Source of the DNA: Salegentibacter agarivorans
GTDB lineage: Bacteria; Bacteroidota; Bacteroidia; Flavobacteriales; Flavobacteriaceae
Reading direction: 5' to 3'
NCBI RefSeq assembly: GCF_900113135.1
Contig: NZ_FOOH01000010.1
Coordinates: 1 to 64,000, forward strand
DNA: 64,000 nt
In this document: positions 50,483-58,012 of the stretch, in pieces
Position numbering within the stretch: the stretch's first letter is position 1
Layout of the letters: each line of letters opens with the position of its first letter
Notes under the pieces: generated by a model
Database searches by the model: none
What the model was told of the DNA's origin: nothing
The model's input: only the letters and a program-made list of their open reading frames with translations
Made by a program: the position numbers and the translations under genes

Positions 50483-51061
50483 TTAGGTTTTAACGTTTAA
50501 ATTGAAATTAATTTCTATTACTTCATCCAGGACGATGAGCCCAAAGATTTTACTGGGTGCTTCCAGGTTAAAATCTTTAATATTAAGCTTCAATTTCCCA
50601 TCAAAACATAGTTGTTTATCTCTTGTAATCTCTACCGGAAACTTATAATCTTTATTAACCCCTGCAATGGTGAAGCCTATGGTTACTATAGAATTTCCTT
50701 CCTCGCTCATATCTATTTTCTTTAGTTTCAAGAGGATTTCAGGATGTTCTTTAGATTTTAGAAGTTCGTGAAAGTCTTTATTTATTTTTCGGTTGCCACA
50801 ATCAAAATTCACATTTTCCAGGGGTAAAACACTATTCTTAAAATGAAGAATTTCACCATTCTCTGTATAATGCACTTTAAAAGTTTCATTTTTAAACCTA
50901 AGGGTATTAAAATCACATTCAAAATCGTTGATATTGGTTGTGCCTTTAATGCTTAAGTGACTATCTGGAAGAATATCAATTTTTCTGGTTTCCAAACCGG
51001 TTTGCGCTACTCCCGTAATAGTAAAAAATAATATAAAAAGTAAAGGAATATAAGTTTTCAT
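50483..51061 (-). CDS. YceI-like secreted protein
   Basis: 192 residues with a signal peptide (1-20, ending TGVAQ). Mature part is a lipocalin-like beta barrel of the YceI family, which binds polyisoprenoid or amphipathic ligands: LSIKGTTNINDFECDF (about 36-51) matches the YceI opening, and FTIAGVNKDYKFPVEI the central strands. It is more divergent than the second YceI gene at 52475-53062. Located in the periplasm. Immediately upstream of the CoA-transferase gene (2-nt gap). No Crp-type dyad at the expected place before its weak -7 box (TATCTTTA, 51094-51087). Confidence 0.82.
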   Translation of the reverse strand: MKTYIPLLFILFFTITGVAQTGLETRKIDILPDSHLSIKGTTNINDFECDFNTLRFKNETFKVHYTENGEILHFKNSVLPLENVNFDCGNRKINKDFHELLKSKEHPEILLKLKKIDMSEEGNSIVTIGFTIAGVNKDYKFPVEITRDKQLCFDGKLKLNIKDFNLEAPSKIFGLIVLDEVIEINFNLNVKT

Positions 51062-51135
51062 CCTGGTTTAATTTAGGGCATTTCTATAAAGATAAGTAAT
51101 TGAATTCTGGTTAAGAAATGGTTGGCAACAGGAGA

Positions 51136-51178
51136 TAAAAAGCCCCGGTGAATCTCTTGTGAGATAGCAACCGGGGCT
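51136..51178 (-). terminator. Terminator of the YceI-porin operon
   Basis: AGCCCCGGT (51141-51149) with ACCGGGGCT (51170-51178), an inner ATCTC/GAGAT stem, and a T tract on the minus strand. Confidence 0.9.
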
Positions 51179-51189
51179 CAACATTCAAC

Positions 51190-52449
51190 TTAAAAACTAA
51201 TCGCTGCTTCTAGCATAAGTCCGTTGAAATTACCTTCGTGCAGAATAGTTCCAGGGTTAAATCCATTGTAGTCCTGAGTTACATATTCTACTTTCGCAAG
51301 GATGTTCTTGGTCATAAACCAACCTGCACCTAATTGGTATCTGGTAATATCTATGTCGTTACCGCCCATTTCAGTTCCTTCTACAGTATTGTATCGTCCA
51401 CCTATATAGAAGTTTTCATTTTGACCGAATCTGTAGATCAATTCAGCTGCAATTTGGTCAAAATCTCTGTCGCTTGTTTCAGCATCTGCTTTTCCGCTCG
51501 CTCTTTCATATGTTCCGAAGAATTCTAATCCTTTGTATTTTACAAAAGGGTTGAACATAAAGGCAGTTAGCTCATTTCTAAGACCAGGGTTATAACGTCC
51601 AGATCTAAAGTTTCCTGCAGAAGAAGCATCTGGGTTCTCCATTACAAGGTAGTATCTAGAACCTGCACGGTCTGCACTGTATAAATATGCGTTAGAACTT
51701 TTACCGGTGTGATAAACAGATCCTGTTAATCTTACTCTTAGATCTTCAGCTACATAATCGTCGTATCCTAATTTTGCAAGGAAAGAAGCTCCAGTTGTTC
51801 CGGGGTTATTTACGGCCTGGTTTAATTTACCGTTTGTAAGTCCTACCATTCCAATAAAACCGTTGTCTCTGTAGTATACTTCAGCACCAACTTCGGTAGT
51901 GAAGCCATCCATTATATAGTTTCCAACAAATGGGTTGTGGATTGCCTGTGCGTTATCGGTTCTTCTAAAGTGAGCATCACCATAGTTGTTTTCCATATGA
52001 CCAATTTTCACAGTTACCTTGTCCATTAAGTCTTCCATAAAACCTTCTCTTACAAAGTTTAATTTATCAATCTGGATGTAACCACCTTTTACATAAGGTT
52101 CTGGGTGGTGCCGAGAAGATAGGTATGTTCTAAGGTGCATTCTAACTCCATCGTATAGAGCAACATCCAGGTCAAGGTTGGCAGTAGCCAGGTTAAAGTT
52201 GTCTCCAATTTCAATTAGTGGTTCACCAGAGTTTTCGTGATCTATAGCCTGGAATTGAATAGTAGAAGCACCACCAACTCTTACTTTTACACCGTCAAAA
52301 TCTGTAATGGTATCCTTAGGAGCCTCAAAAACGTTGATTCCTCTTTTATCTGGAGCTCTATAGTTATCCAGGTCTCTGTCCTGTGCCTGCATTTGCAAGC
52401 CAAAAAGAACGAATGCAATTAAGCCGAAGTATTTGATTGAATTTTTCAT
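51190..52449 (-). CDS. Outer-membrane porin
   Basis: 419 residues: signal peptide 1-22 (LFGLQMQAQ), an acidic N-terminal stretch, then a 16-18-strand barrel typical of phosphate-selective porin O/P-like or general porins of Bacteroidota (GGASTIQFQAIDHEN, QIAAELIYRFGQNENFYIGGRYN, LAKVEYVTQDY), ending in the aromatic C-terminal strand. Pore selectivity cannot be read from sequence. It is 25 nt downstream of the YceI gene, so is controlled by the same dyad promoter at 53087-53131. Confidence 0.82.
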   Translation of the reverse strand: MKNSIKYFGLIAFVLFGLQMQAQDRDLDNYRAPDKRGINVFEAPKDTITDFDGVKVRVGGASTIQFQAIDHENSGEPLIEIGDNFNLATANLDLDVALYDGVRMHLRTYLSSRHHPEPYVKGGYIQIDKLNFVREGFMEDLMDKVTVKIGHMENNYGDAHFRRTDNAQAIHNPFVGNYIMDGFTTEVGAEVYYRDNGFIGMVGLTNGKLNQAVNNPGTTGASFLAKLGYDDYVAEDLRVRLTGSVYHTGKSSNAYLYSADRAGSRYYLVMENPDASSAGNFRSGRYNPGLRNELTAFMFNPFVKYKGLEFFGTYERASGKADAETSDRDFDQIAAELIYRFGQNENFYIGGRYNTVEGTEMGGNDIDITRYQLGAGWFMTKNILAKVEYVTQDYNGFNPGTILHEGNFNGLMLEAAISF

Positions 52450-52474
52450 TGTAATAATTTTTAAAATTGAATAG

Positions 52475-53062
52475 TTATTTAGAAAATGTAGATTTGAATT
52501 TAATAGTTACTTCCTCGCCGGTGGTAATTGTTCCAAACATAGCAGTAGGAGGGTCAATCTTGTAATTGGTCATATTAAGGCTTTCTTCACCATTTATTTC
52601 CAATTTGTTTCCGTTAAGCTTAGCAGTGAATTCTACCGGTACTTGTTTAGAAACTCCCGAAATTTTTAAAGTCGCAAGGCCATTTACTTTGTAAGAGTTG
52701 CTGCCGTTGGCTTCAATCTTCTTAACCTCGTCTAACTTAAATTCGATGTTTTTATATTTATCGGTATTAAGTGCTTTGTAAGCATTTTTGTCCATTCCGC
52801 CTTTTCCACTTTCCAGGCTTTCAGCTGGAATACTTACCTGAAGTTTTGAGATTCCTGTTAATTTCCCGTCTTCAGTGGTAATGGTTGCACCTCCTTGCTT
52901 TGAGGTTGCCTTCATTTCCCAATCGTGGATGTTAGAGGTTCCTTCAACAATAATTTCAGAAGAATTATCCATTTTGAAATTTTGCCCGAACATGTTGCCT
53001 GCGGTTAGCAACATAAAAAATACACCTGTAAGAATTACTTGATATGATTTTAAAACTTTCAT
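52475..53062 (-). CDS. YceI family protein (polyisoprenoid-binding-like)
   Basis: 195 residues with a signal peptide (1-26). Mature protein contains the YceI marks SEIIVEGTSNIHDWEMKATS (about 35-54), VNGLATLKISGVSKQVPVEF and MTNYKIDPPTAMFGTI. YceI proteins are small periplasmic beta barrels that bind isoprenoid or quinone-like lipids; they are often stress- or redox-induced. First gene of a two-gene operon with the porin, downstream of a Crp-type dyad. Confidence 0.92.
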   Translation of the reverse strand: MKVLKSYQVILTGVFFMLLTAGNMFGQNFKMDNSSEIIVEGTSNIHDWEMKATSKQGGATITTEDGKLTGISKLQVSIPAESLESGKGGMDKNAYKALNTDKYKNIEFKLDEVKKIEANGSNSYKVNGLATLKISGVSKQVPVEFTAKLNGNKLEINGEESLNMTNYKIDPPTAMFGTITTGEEVTIKFKSTFSK

Positions 53063-53086
53063 GATATTAGGTTTTTAAGTTTGGTA

Positions 53087-53131
53087 CAAAGTTGGGGCAG
53101 AAATGCAGCAGAATCTATGACGAGAGTCAGT
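53087..53131 (-). promoter_or_regulatory. Crp-type dyad plus -7 element of the YceI-porin operon
   Basis: On the plus strand TATGA (53116-53120), N6, TCAGT (53127-53131). Minus-strand CAACTTTG (53094-53087) is a 7/8 match to TAnnTTTG. Centre-to-box distance 29.5 nt; reads ACTGA-N6-TCATA on the minus strand, as before the universal stress gene. Confidence 0.65.
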
Positions 53132-53318
53132 TTTGAGAATGTTTATTTAAATGATTTTTAGGAGACACGATAAGGAACTTTATAGTGTTTACAAGGGGTT
53201 TCGCTTACTAAAACGTTTGCGATTATCAAATATACCAAGATATTTTAGCCGAAAAAAATTAGAAAATTATTCTGAATTATTCCTGTTTCTGAGAAAAAAG
53301 AAGGCTAAAGCAAGCTTA

Positions 53319-54197
53319 TTAGTAATAAAGCTCGTCGGTTTTTAGGTTTAAAAACCGGGAGGTAGCAAAAAATGTACTTAGCCAGGTAATAAGGATTCCC
53401 ATAACGAAAACGCCTATAAACAAAGCGGCGAGTAATTTTACATCTGAAGTTAATGAGAGTTGTGGGAAGCTATTGTTAAGATAATAGAGTGCCCCGGCCA
53501 TACCAATAAGTGCGATTATGGCGCCAATTATTCCCAGTTTTACACTTTGCCAAATAAATGGCCTGCGAATAAAGCCTTTTGTAGCGCCTACCATTTGCAT
53601 GGTCTTAATAATAAATCGTTTAGAATATACCGAAAGTCTAATAGAACTGTTTATAAGCAATACCGCGATAAAGGTGAAAACCCCGCTGGCAATAAGCACC
53701 CAGAAACTAATTTTCTTTACATTTTCGTTTAAAAGTGCAATAAGAGGTTTATCATAAATTACTTCATCTACAAAATTTTTAGAAGTAAGATCGGCTGCTA
53801 TTTCATCTACCTGTTCGCCAGAGACATAATCGGCGTTCATATAAACATCTATAGAATTCTGCAGAGGATTATAGCCTAAAAACTCCATAAAATCCTCACC
53901 TATTTCCTTGCTGTGGGCTTCGGCGGCCTCTTCTTTAGAAACATAGGTGGTAGATTTTGTATAATCTGCCATTGCCAGGCTTTTCTTGAGTTGTTCTATC
54001 TCAACTTCTTTGGCGGTATCTTTTAAATATACGGTGAGCGCAATTTGCTCTTTAAAATGATCGGCTACTTTTTTGGTGTTTAAAACCAGTAAACCTAACA
54101 TTCCCAATAAAAAAAGTACTAAAGCAATACTAATCACTACCGAAAAATAAGACGAAATTAATCGACGTCTTTGGTACTTTTCAAAAGATGTGCTCAT
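53319..54197 (-). CDS. ftsX: Cell division protein FtsX
   Basis: 292 residues, four membrane helices (about 18-40, 163-185, 220-242, 260-282) with an extracytoplasmic domain after the first helix (about 45-155) and the FtsX C-terminal permease domain (MQMVGATKGFIRRPFIWQS). It pairs with FtsE to control peptidoglycan hydrolases at the septum. ftsE is not in the window, which is usual for Bacteroidota. Confidence 0.95.
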   Translation of the reverse strand: MSTSFEKYQRRRLISSYFSVVISIALVLFLLGMLGLLVLNTKKVADHFKEQIALTVYLKDTAKEVEIEQLKKSLAMADYTKSTTYVSKEEAAEAHSKEIGEDFMEFLGYNPLQNSIDVYMNADYVSGEQVDEIAADLTSKNFVDEVIYDKPLIALLNENVKKISFWVLIASGVFTFIAVLLINSSIRLSVYSKRFIIKTMQMVGATKGFIRRPFIWQSVKLGIIGAIIALIGMAGALYYLNNSFPQLSLTSDVKLLAALFIGVFVMGILITWLSTFFATSRFLNLKTDELYY

Positions 54198-54350
54198 AGG
54201 TAACTTTAGATTTTTTGTAAAAATAAAAAAGATAAGCTTGCAATATCTTTAAAACGTTTAAAGTTTAAAAAAATTAGCAAGTACAAAAAATATTTTAGTC
54301 AGGAATCTCAGAAATATCTATAAGTTGTCTCAAAAAAATCTAATTTCGTC

Positions 54351-54371
54351 AAGCTGAACTTGTTTCAGCTT
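54351..54371. repeat. Dispersed hairpin repeat copy
   Basis: AAGCTGAA, loop CTTGT, TTCAGCTT: perfect 8-bp stem with base pairs differing from other copies (26198-26218, 26617-26637, 27878-27898). Confidence 0.65.
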
Positions 54372-54445
54372 CTAACATGTTTAATAACTTAGAGGTTATA
54401 ATAAGTTTAAAATCCTAGCTTATTGTAAGAGACCAAATTTTACAT

Positions 54446-54519
54446 CCTGCAAGGTTTTTTTATACCTTGTAGGTTTGGGAACTTTTGCAAACCTACGAGG
54501 TATAAAAAAACCTCGCAGG
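54446..54519. repeat. 74-nt near-perfect inverted repeat
   Basis: 32-nt arms (54446-54477 and 54488-54519) with 10-nt loop. All positions pair except two that are G-T. Contains nested AGGTTT and CCTCGCAGG units. Confidence 0.75.
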
Positions 54520-54562
54520 AAAGGTAGGTTAATTCTATTTTGCAATGAAAAGCACAAATAAT

Positions 54563-55489
54563 ATGAAAATTTTAATCTTCGGAATTGGTGGTGTTGGTGG
54601 TTATTTTGGTGCGAAACTCGCCCAGGCGGGTTATGATGTAACGATGATTGCCCGCGGAAAACATTTGGAAGCAATTAAGAAAAACGGGCTCGTAGTTGAA
54701 AGTATCAACGGGAATTTTAAAGTGAAACCTGATTTGGTTACCGATAATTTAGCCGAAGTTCCTACTCCAGATTTGGTGATTTTAGGAGTTAAATCCTGGC
54801 AAATCCAGGAAGTAGCAAATAAATTGAAGCCACTAATTTCGCCCGAAACAATTGTTTTGCCTTTACAAAACGGTGCAAATAATGTTGAAAAATTACAGGA
54901 AATTCTTCCGAAGAAAAATATACTCGCTGGCCTCTGCCATATTGTGAGTTTTGTAGAAAAACCCGGAAAAATAAAACACATTTCTTTTGAACCCCGAATC
55001 ACTTTTGGTGAGATTGATAATTCAAATTCAGAAAGAATTCAGCAATTAAAAAAGGTATTGGATAAGGCTGAAATCACCAATTTTATTCCTGAAAATATTC
55101 AGCTGGAAATTTGGAAGAAATTCCTCTTCATAACTACCATAAGTGGTCTTGGCGGATTAACACGGGTTTCCATAGATAAAATAAGGGAAAGCGAATATTT
55201 ATATGAACTTTTACAAAAAACCGCTCAGGAAATTAAATTAGTGGCTAATGCTAAAGGAATACCGTTAGCAGACGAACACCTGGAAAAAGCTTTTGAAATT
55301 ATTCAAAATCAGCCCACGGGAACCACAGCTTCCACACAACGTGATATTATGGCGGGACAACCTTCAGAATTAGAAAATTTCAACGGATTTATAGTAAAAG
55401 AAGCCGAAAAATTAGGCCTTGTAACACCCGTAAATAAAATGATCTACGAGTGTTTACTGCCTATGGAAAGTGAAGCGAGGGATAATTAG
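54563..55489 (+). CDS. panE: 2-dehydropantoate 2-reductase
   Basis: 308 residues from the ATG at 54563, which begins directly at the nucleotide fold (MKILIFGIGGVGGYFGAKL); an in-frame ATG at 54545 would add six residues. NADPH loop GIGGVGGYFG at 7-16, catalytic Lys in IWKKFLFITTISGL (about 188-201) and the C-terminal helical domain with STQRDIMAGQPSELENF, the pantoate-binding wording. It reduces ketopantoate to pantoate for CoA synthesis. Other KPR-family members act on different 2-ketoacids, so the call is likely rather than certain. Confidence 0.88.
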   Translation: MKILIFGIGGVGGYFGAKLAQAGYDVTMIARGKHLEAIKKNGLVVESINGNFKVKPDLVTDNLAEVPTPDLVILGVKSWQIQEVANKLKPLISPETIVLPLQNGANNVEKLQEILPKKNILAGLCHIVSFVEKPGKIKHISFEPRITFGEIDNSNSERIQQLKKVLDKAEITNFIPENIQLEIWKKFLFITTISGLGGLTRVSIDKIRESEYLYELLQKTAQEIKLVANAKGIPLADEHLEKAFEIIQNQPTGTTASTQRDIMAGQPSELENFNGFIVKEAEKLGLVTPVNKMIYECLLPMESEARDN

Positions 55490-57900
55490 TTCTCCCCGTT
55501 TTCCCCATTGAAATCCAGTTCTGAAAAGTTCTCATCTATAATCATAGTGAGGCACCCGTTAACCTGTAAATGCTCCAAAGATTTAGTTTCATTATCCAGC
55601 TGAATCGTTTTTATTTCAAACGGTAACCCGTGGATTTTTAATTTGAAATTTTTGCAATCGCTTTCAAAAGAGCCTTCTTTATGCTGCTGAATAATTAACT
55701 GGTTTTTCCTTCCGGTAAGTTTAAAACTTCTTAAGCAGAAACGCCCTTTAGTATAATCGTATCCATCGTGCGCATCTTCAAAGAATTGAGAATCTTCCTT
55801 GCCTTTTTTGTAGTAAACTTCAAGAGTTATTTCTTCTATTTTTTTCTCCGAGACGTACTGTTGAACAGGATATTTGGGAATAATAGTACCTTCCTTAATA
55901 AAAACTGGCATACTGTCTATATCGGCATCTACCCACATTTCCTTGCCGCCTTTTACCAATTCGTCGGTCCAGTAGTTATACCAATTTCCACGTGGTACAT
56001 ACATACGTCTACCTTTGGCATTTGGCTCTATTACGGGGCAGGCAAGAATACTATCTCCAAAAATAAATTCATCTATTCTATAGTGCGTGTTCACATCTTC
56101 CTGGTCAAACATTACCAAAGATTTTATCAGCGGAACGCCTTTTTCAGTATAATCCCAAAATGCGGTGTAGAGATAAGGAAGTAATTGGTAACGCAATTCA
56201 ATAAATTTTCGAACAATATCGGTAATATCTTCATCAAAAGTCCAGGGTTCCTGGTCGCCGTGATCTCCGGAAGAATGCACCCTGAAAAATGGGTGAAAAG
56301 TTGCTAATTGAATCCATCTTGTGAAAAGTTCACCGTGAGGTTGTTCAGCGAAACCGCCAATATCACTTCCGGCAAAAGAAAATCCGGACATTGCCAGGCG
56401 CTGTACCTGCACGTTCGCGATCCATAAATGTTCCCAGTTGGCGATATTATCGCCAGTCCAGGTTGAGGTGTAACGCTGAGTACCGGAATATGCTGCTCTG
56501 GTAATCACAAAAGGCCTTTTTGGGTGGGAGAATTTCTTTACGCCGTGGTAGGTTGCCCGGGCCATTTGCATTCCGTAAATATTATGCGCTTTTCTGTGGC
56601 TGCAGGGATTTGCATCATAATCGTGCCTTACATCGTGCGGAAAAGTCTTATTTGGCACTTCCATCACCGCGGGCTCGTTCATATCGTTCCAGATACCTTT
56701 AACCCCAATATCTTCAATTAATTCTTTAAAAAGTCCGGACCACCATTCCCGAACTTTCGGATTGGTGAAATCGGGGAAATAGCATTCTCCCGGCCAAACT
56801 TTTCCTTTAATATAAGGGCCATCGGCGCGTTTACAGAAATAATCGTTTTCCAGTCCTTCTTTATAAACCCAGTAATTTTTATCAATTTTAATCCCGGGAT
56901 CTATAATCGCAACGGTTTTAAAACCATCGGCTTCAAGTTCCTTTACCATTCGTTTTGGATCTGGAAAATATTCTTTGTTCCAGGTAAAGCAGCGGAAACC
57001 TTCCATATAATCAATATCCAGGTAAATAGCATCACAGGGAATTTGCAATTCCCTGAATTTAGAAGTGATTTCTTTTACTTTACTTTCAGGGTAATAGCTC
57101 CATTTGCATTGATGAAAACCAAGTGCCCACAAGGGTGGTAAATCTGGTTTTCCGGTTAAATCGGTATAGTATTCTACAACATCGGTCATTTTTGGGCCGT
57201 AAATGAAGTAGTAATTCATCTCGCCTCCCTGTGCCCAAAAACTGGTTACAAAACGCCGTTCCTGCGCAAAATCAAAATAAGACCTAAAGGTGTTGTCAAA
57301 GAAAATTCCGTAGGCTTTTTTATTATGAAGCCCGGTGTAAAACGGAATGGTTTTATAAATAGGATCGGTATCTTTTCCGTAGGCATAAGAATCGGTTACC
57401 CAATTTTCAAAGCGTTTTCCTTTTAAATTAAGGTGTCCCGGTTTATCCCCAAGTCCAAAATAGCTTTCTCCATCGTGAGAAACTTTACTCATTTTTACGA
57501 TGTCACCCCCAAATTCGTAGCTTTCTTCCCAATGGAAGCCCAGCTCATCTTCATTGATTAATGTACCGTCTGCCCGATCATAAATCTTAACTCTTAAACC
57601 CTTTTTTGAAACTTCGCAAATAATTTTGGTAGTGGTAATGCTATAATTGTCCTCCTTTTCTTCAATATCTAATTGATTATAGCCTATGCTTGCGTGTTTG
57701 GTAATTGCATAAGAAAAATCTTTAGCAAACATCCCGGTGGTAGAATATCTAAAGCGAAGCAAGCCATCTCGTAGGATAGTAATTTGCAATGCAACATCAT
57801 TTTCTGTGGTAAAATAGAGTGTGTCCACATCTTTACGGAAGGAAACTACATTAGATGGAAAAGCATTTCCTTTTTGTTCTAACTCGGTATTGGTGATCAT
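55486..57900 (-). CDS. Glycoside hydrolase family 31 alpha-glucosidase
   Basis: 804 residues: N-terminal beta-sandwich, (beta/alpha)8 catalytic domain about 245-590, and C-terminal beta domains. The catalytic nucleophile Asp is in GIWNDMNEPAV (near residue 409) and the acid/base Asp in AGSDIGGFAEQ. No signal peptide, so cytosolic. It releases glucose from alpha-1,4/1,6 glucans or malto-oligosaccharides. Last gene after glgB (112-nt gap), so likely belongs to the glycogen locus and may trim glycogen breakdown products. It overlaps panE by 4 nt at the 3' ends. Confidence 0.93.
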   Translation of the reverse strand: MITNTELEQKGNAFPSNVVSFRKDVDTLYFTTENDVALQITILRDGLLRFRYSTTGMFAKDFSYAITKHASIGYNQLDIEEKEDNYSITTTKIICEVSKKGLRVKIYDRADGTLINEDELGFHWEESYEFGGDIVKMSKVSHDGESYFGLGDKPGHLNLKGKRFENWVTDSYAYGKDTDPIYKTIPFYTGLHNKKAYGIFFDNTFRSYFDFAQERRFVTSFWAQGGEMNYYFIYGPKMTDVVEYYTDLTGKPDLPPLWALGFHQCKWSYYPESKVKEITSKFRELQIPCDAIYLDIDYMEGFRCFTWNKEYFPDPKRMVKELEADGFKTVAIIDPGIKIDKNYWVYKEGLENDYFCKRADGPYIKGKVWPGECYFPDFTNPKVREWWSGLFKELIEDIGVKGIWNDMNEPAVMEVPNKTFPHDVRHDYDANPCSHRKAHNIYGMQMARATYHGVKKFSHPKRPFVITRAAYSGTQRYTSTWTGDNIANWEHLWIANVQVQRLAMSGFSFAGSDIGGFAEQPHGELFTRWIQLATFHPFFRVHSSGDHGDQEPWTFDEDITDIVRKFIELRYQLLPYLYTAFWDYTEKGVPLIKSLVMFDQEDVNTHYRIDEFIFGDSILACPVIEPNAKGRRMYVPRGNWYNYWTDELVKGGKEMWVDADIDSMPVFIKEGTIIPKYPVQQYVSEKKIEEITLEVYYKKGKEDSQFFEDAHDGYDYTKGRFCLRSFKLTGRKNQLIIQQHKEGSFESDCKNFKLKIHGLPFEIKTIQLDNETKSLEHLQVNGCLTMIIDENFSELDFNGENGEN

Positions 57901-58012
57901 ATTTTATAATGGATTACTGGGCAATAAAAGAACTGAATTGTTTTGATATATAAGTTAGTATTCACAAAATATTTATGAGCGTTTATTAACTATATCGTTG
58001 TTTTTCATTTAA

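Larger units (their letters stand above)
54198..54562. other. 365-bp divergent gap with repeats and a large hairpin
   Basis: Between ftsX (-) and panE (+). It contains a TTGTCTCAAAAAA stretch reminiscent of IS ends (near 54325), one covarying hairpin repeat (54351-54371) and the 74-nt hairpin at 54446-54519. No open frame looks genuine. Confidence 0.5.

Noticed and set aside
51062-51135. Fourth Crp-type dyad before the divergent-sequence YceI gene
   Set aside because: At the expected distance from the weak -7 box there is only GTTGGCAAC, with no TGA-N6-TCA core.
53151-53345. 64-codon plus-strand frame after the YceI gene
   Set aside because: Basic low-complexity product, overlaps the ftsX 3' end, no promoter or recognisable family; the stretch is better explained as the upstream region of the YceI operon.
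54420-54674. 84-codon minus-strand frame between ftsX and panE
   Set aside because: It runs through the large inverted repeat and into panE; composition is that of repeat DNA.
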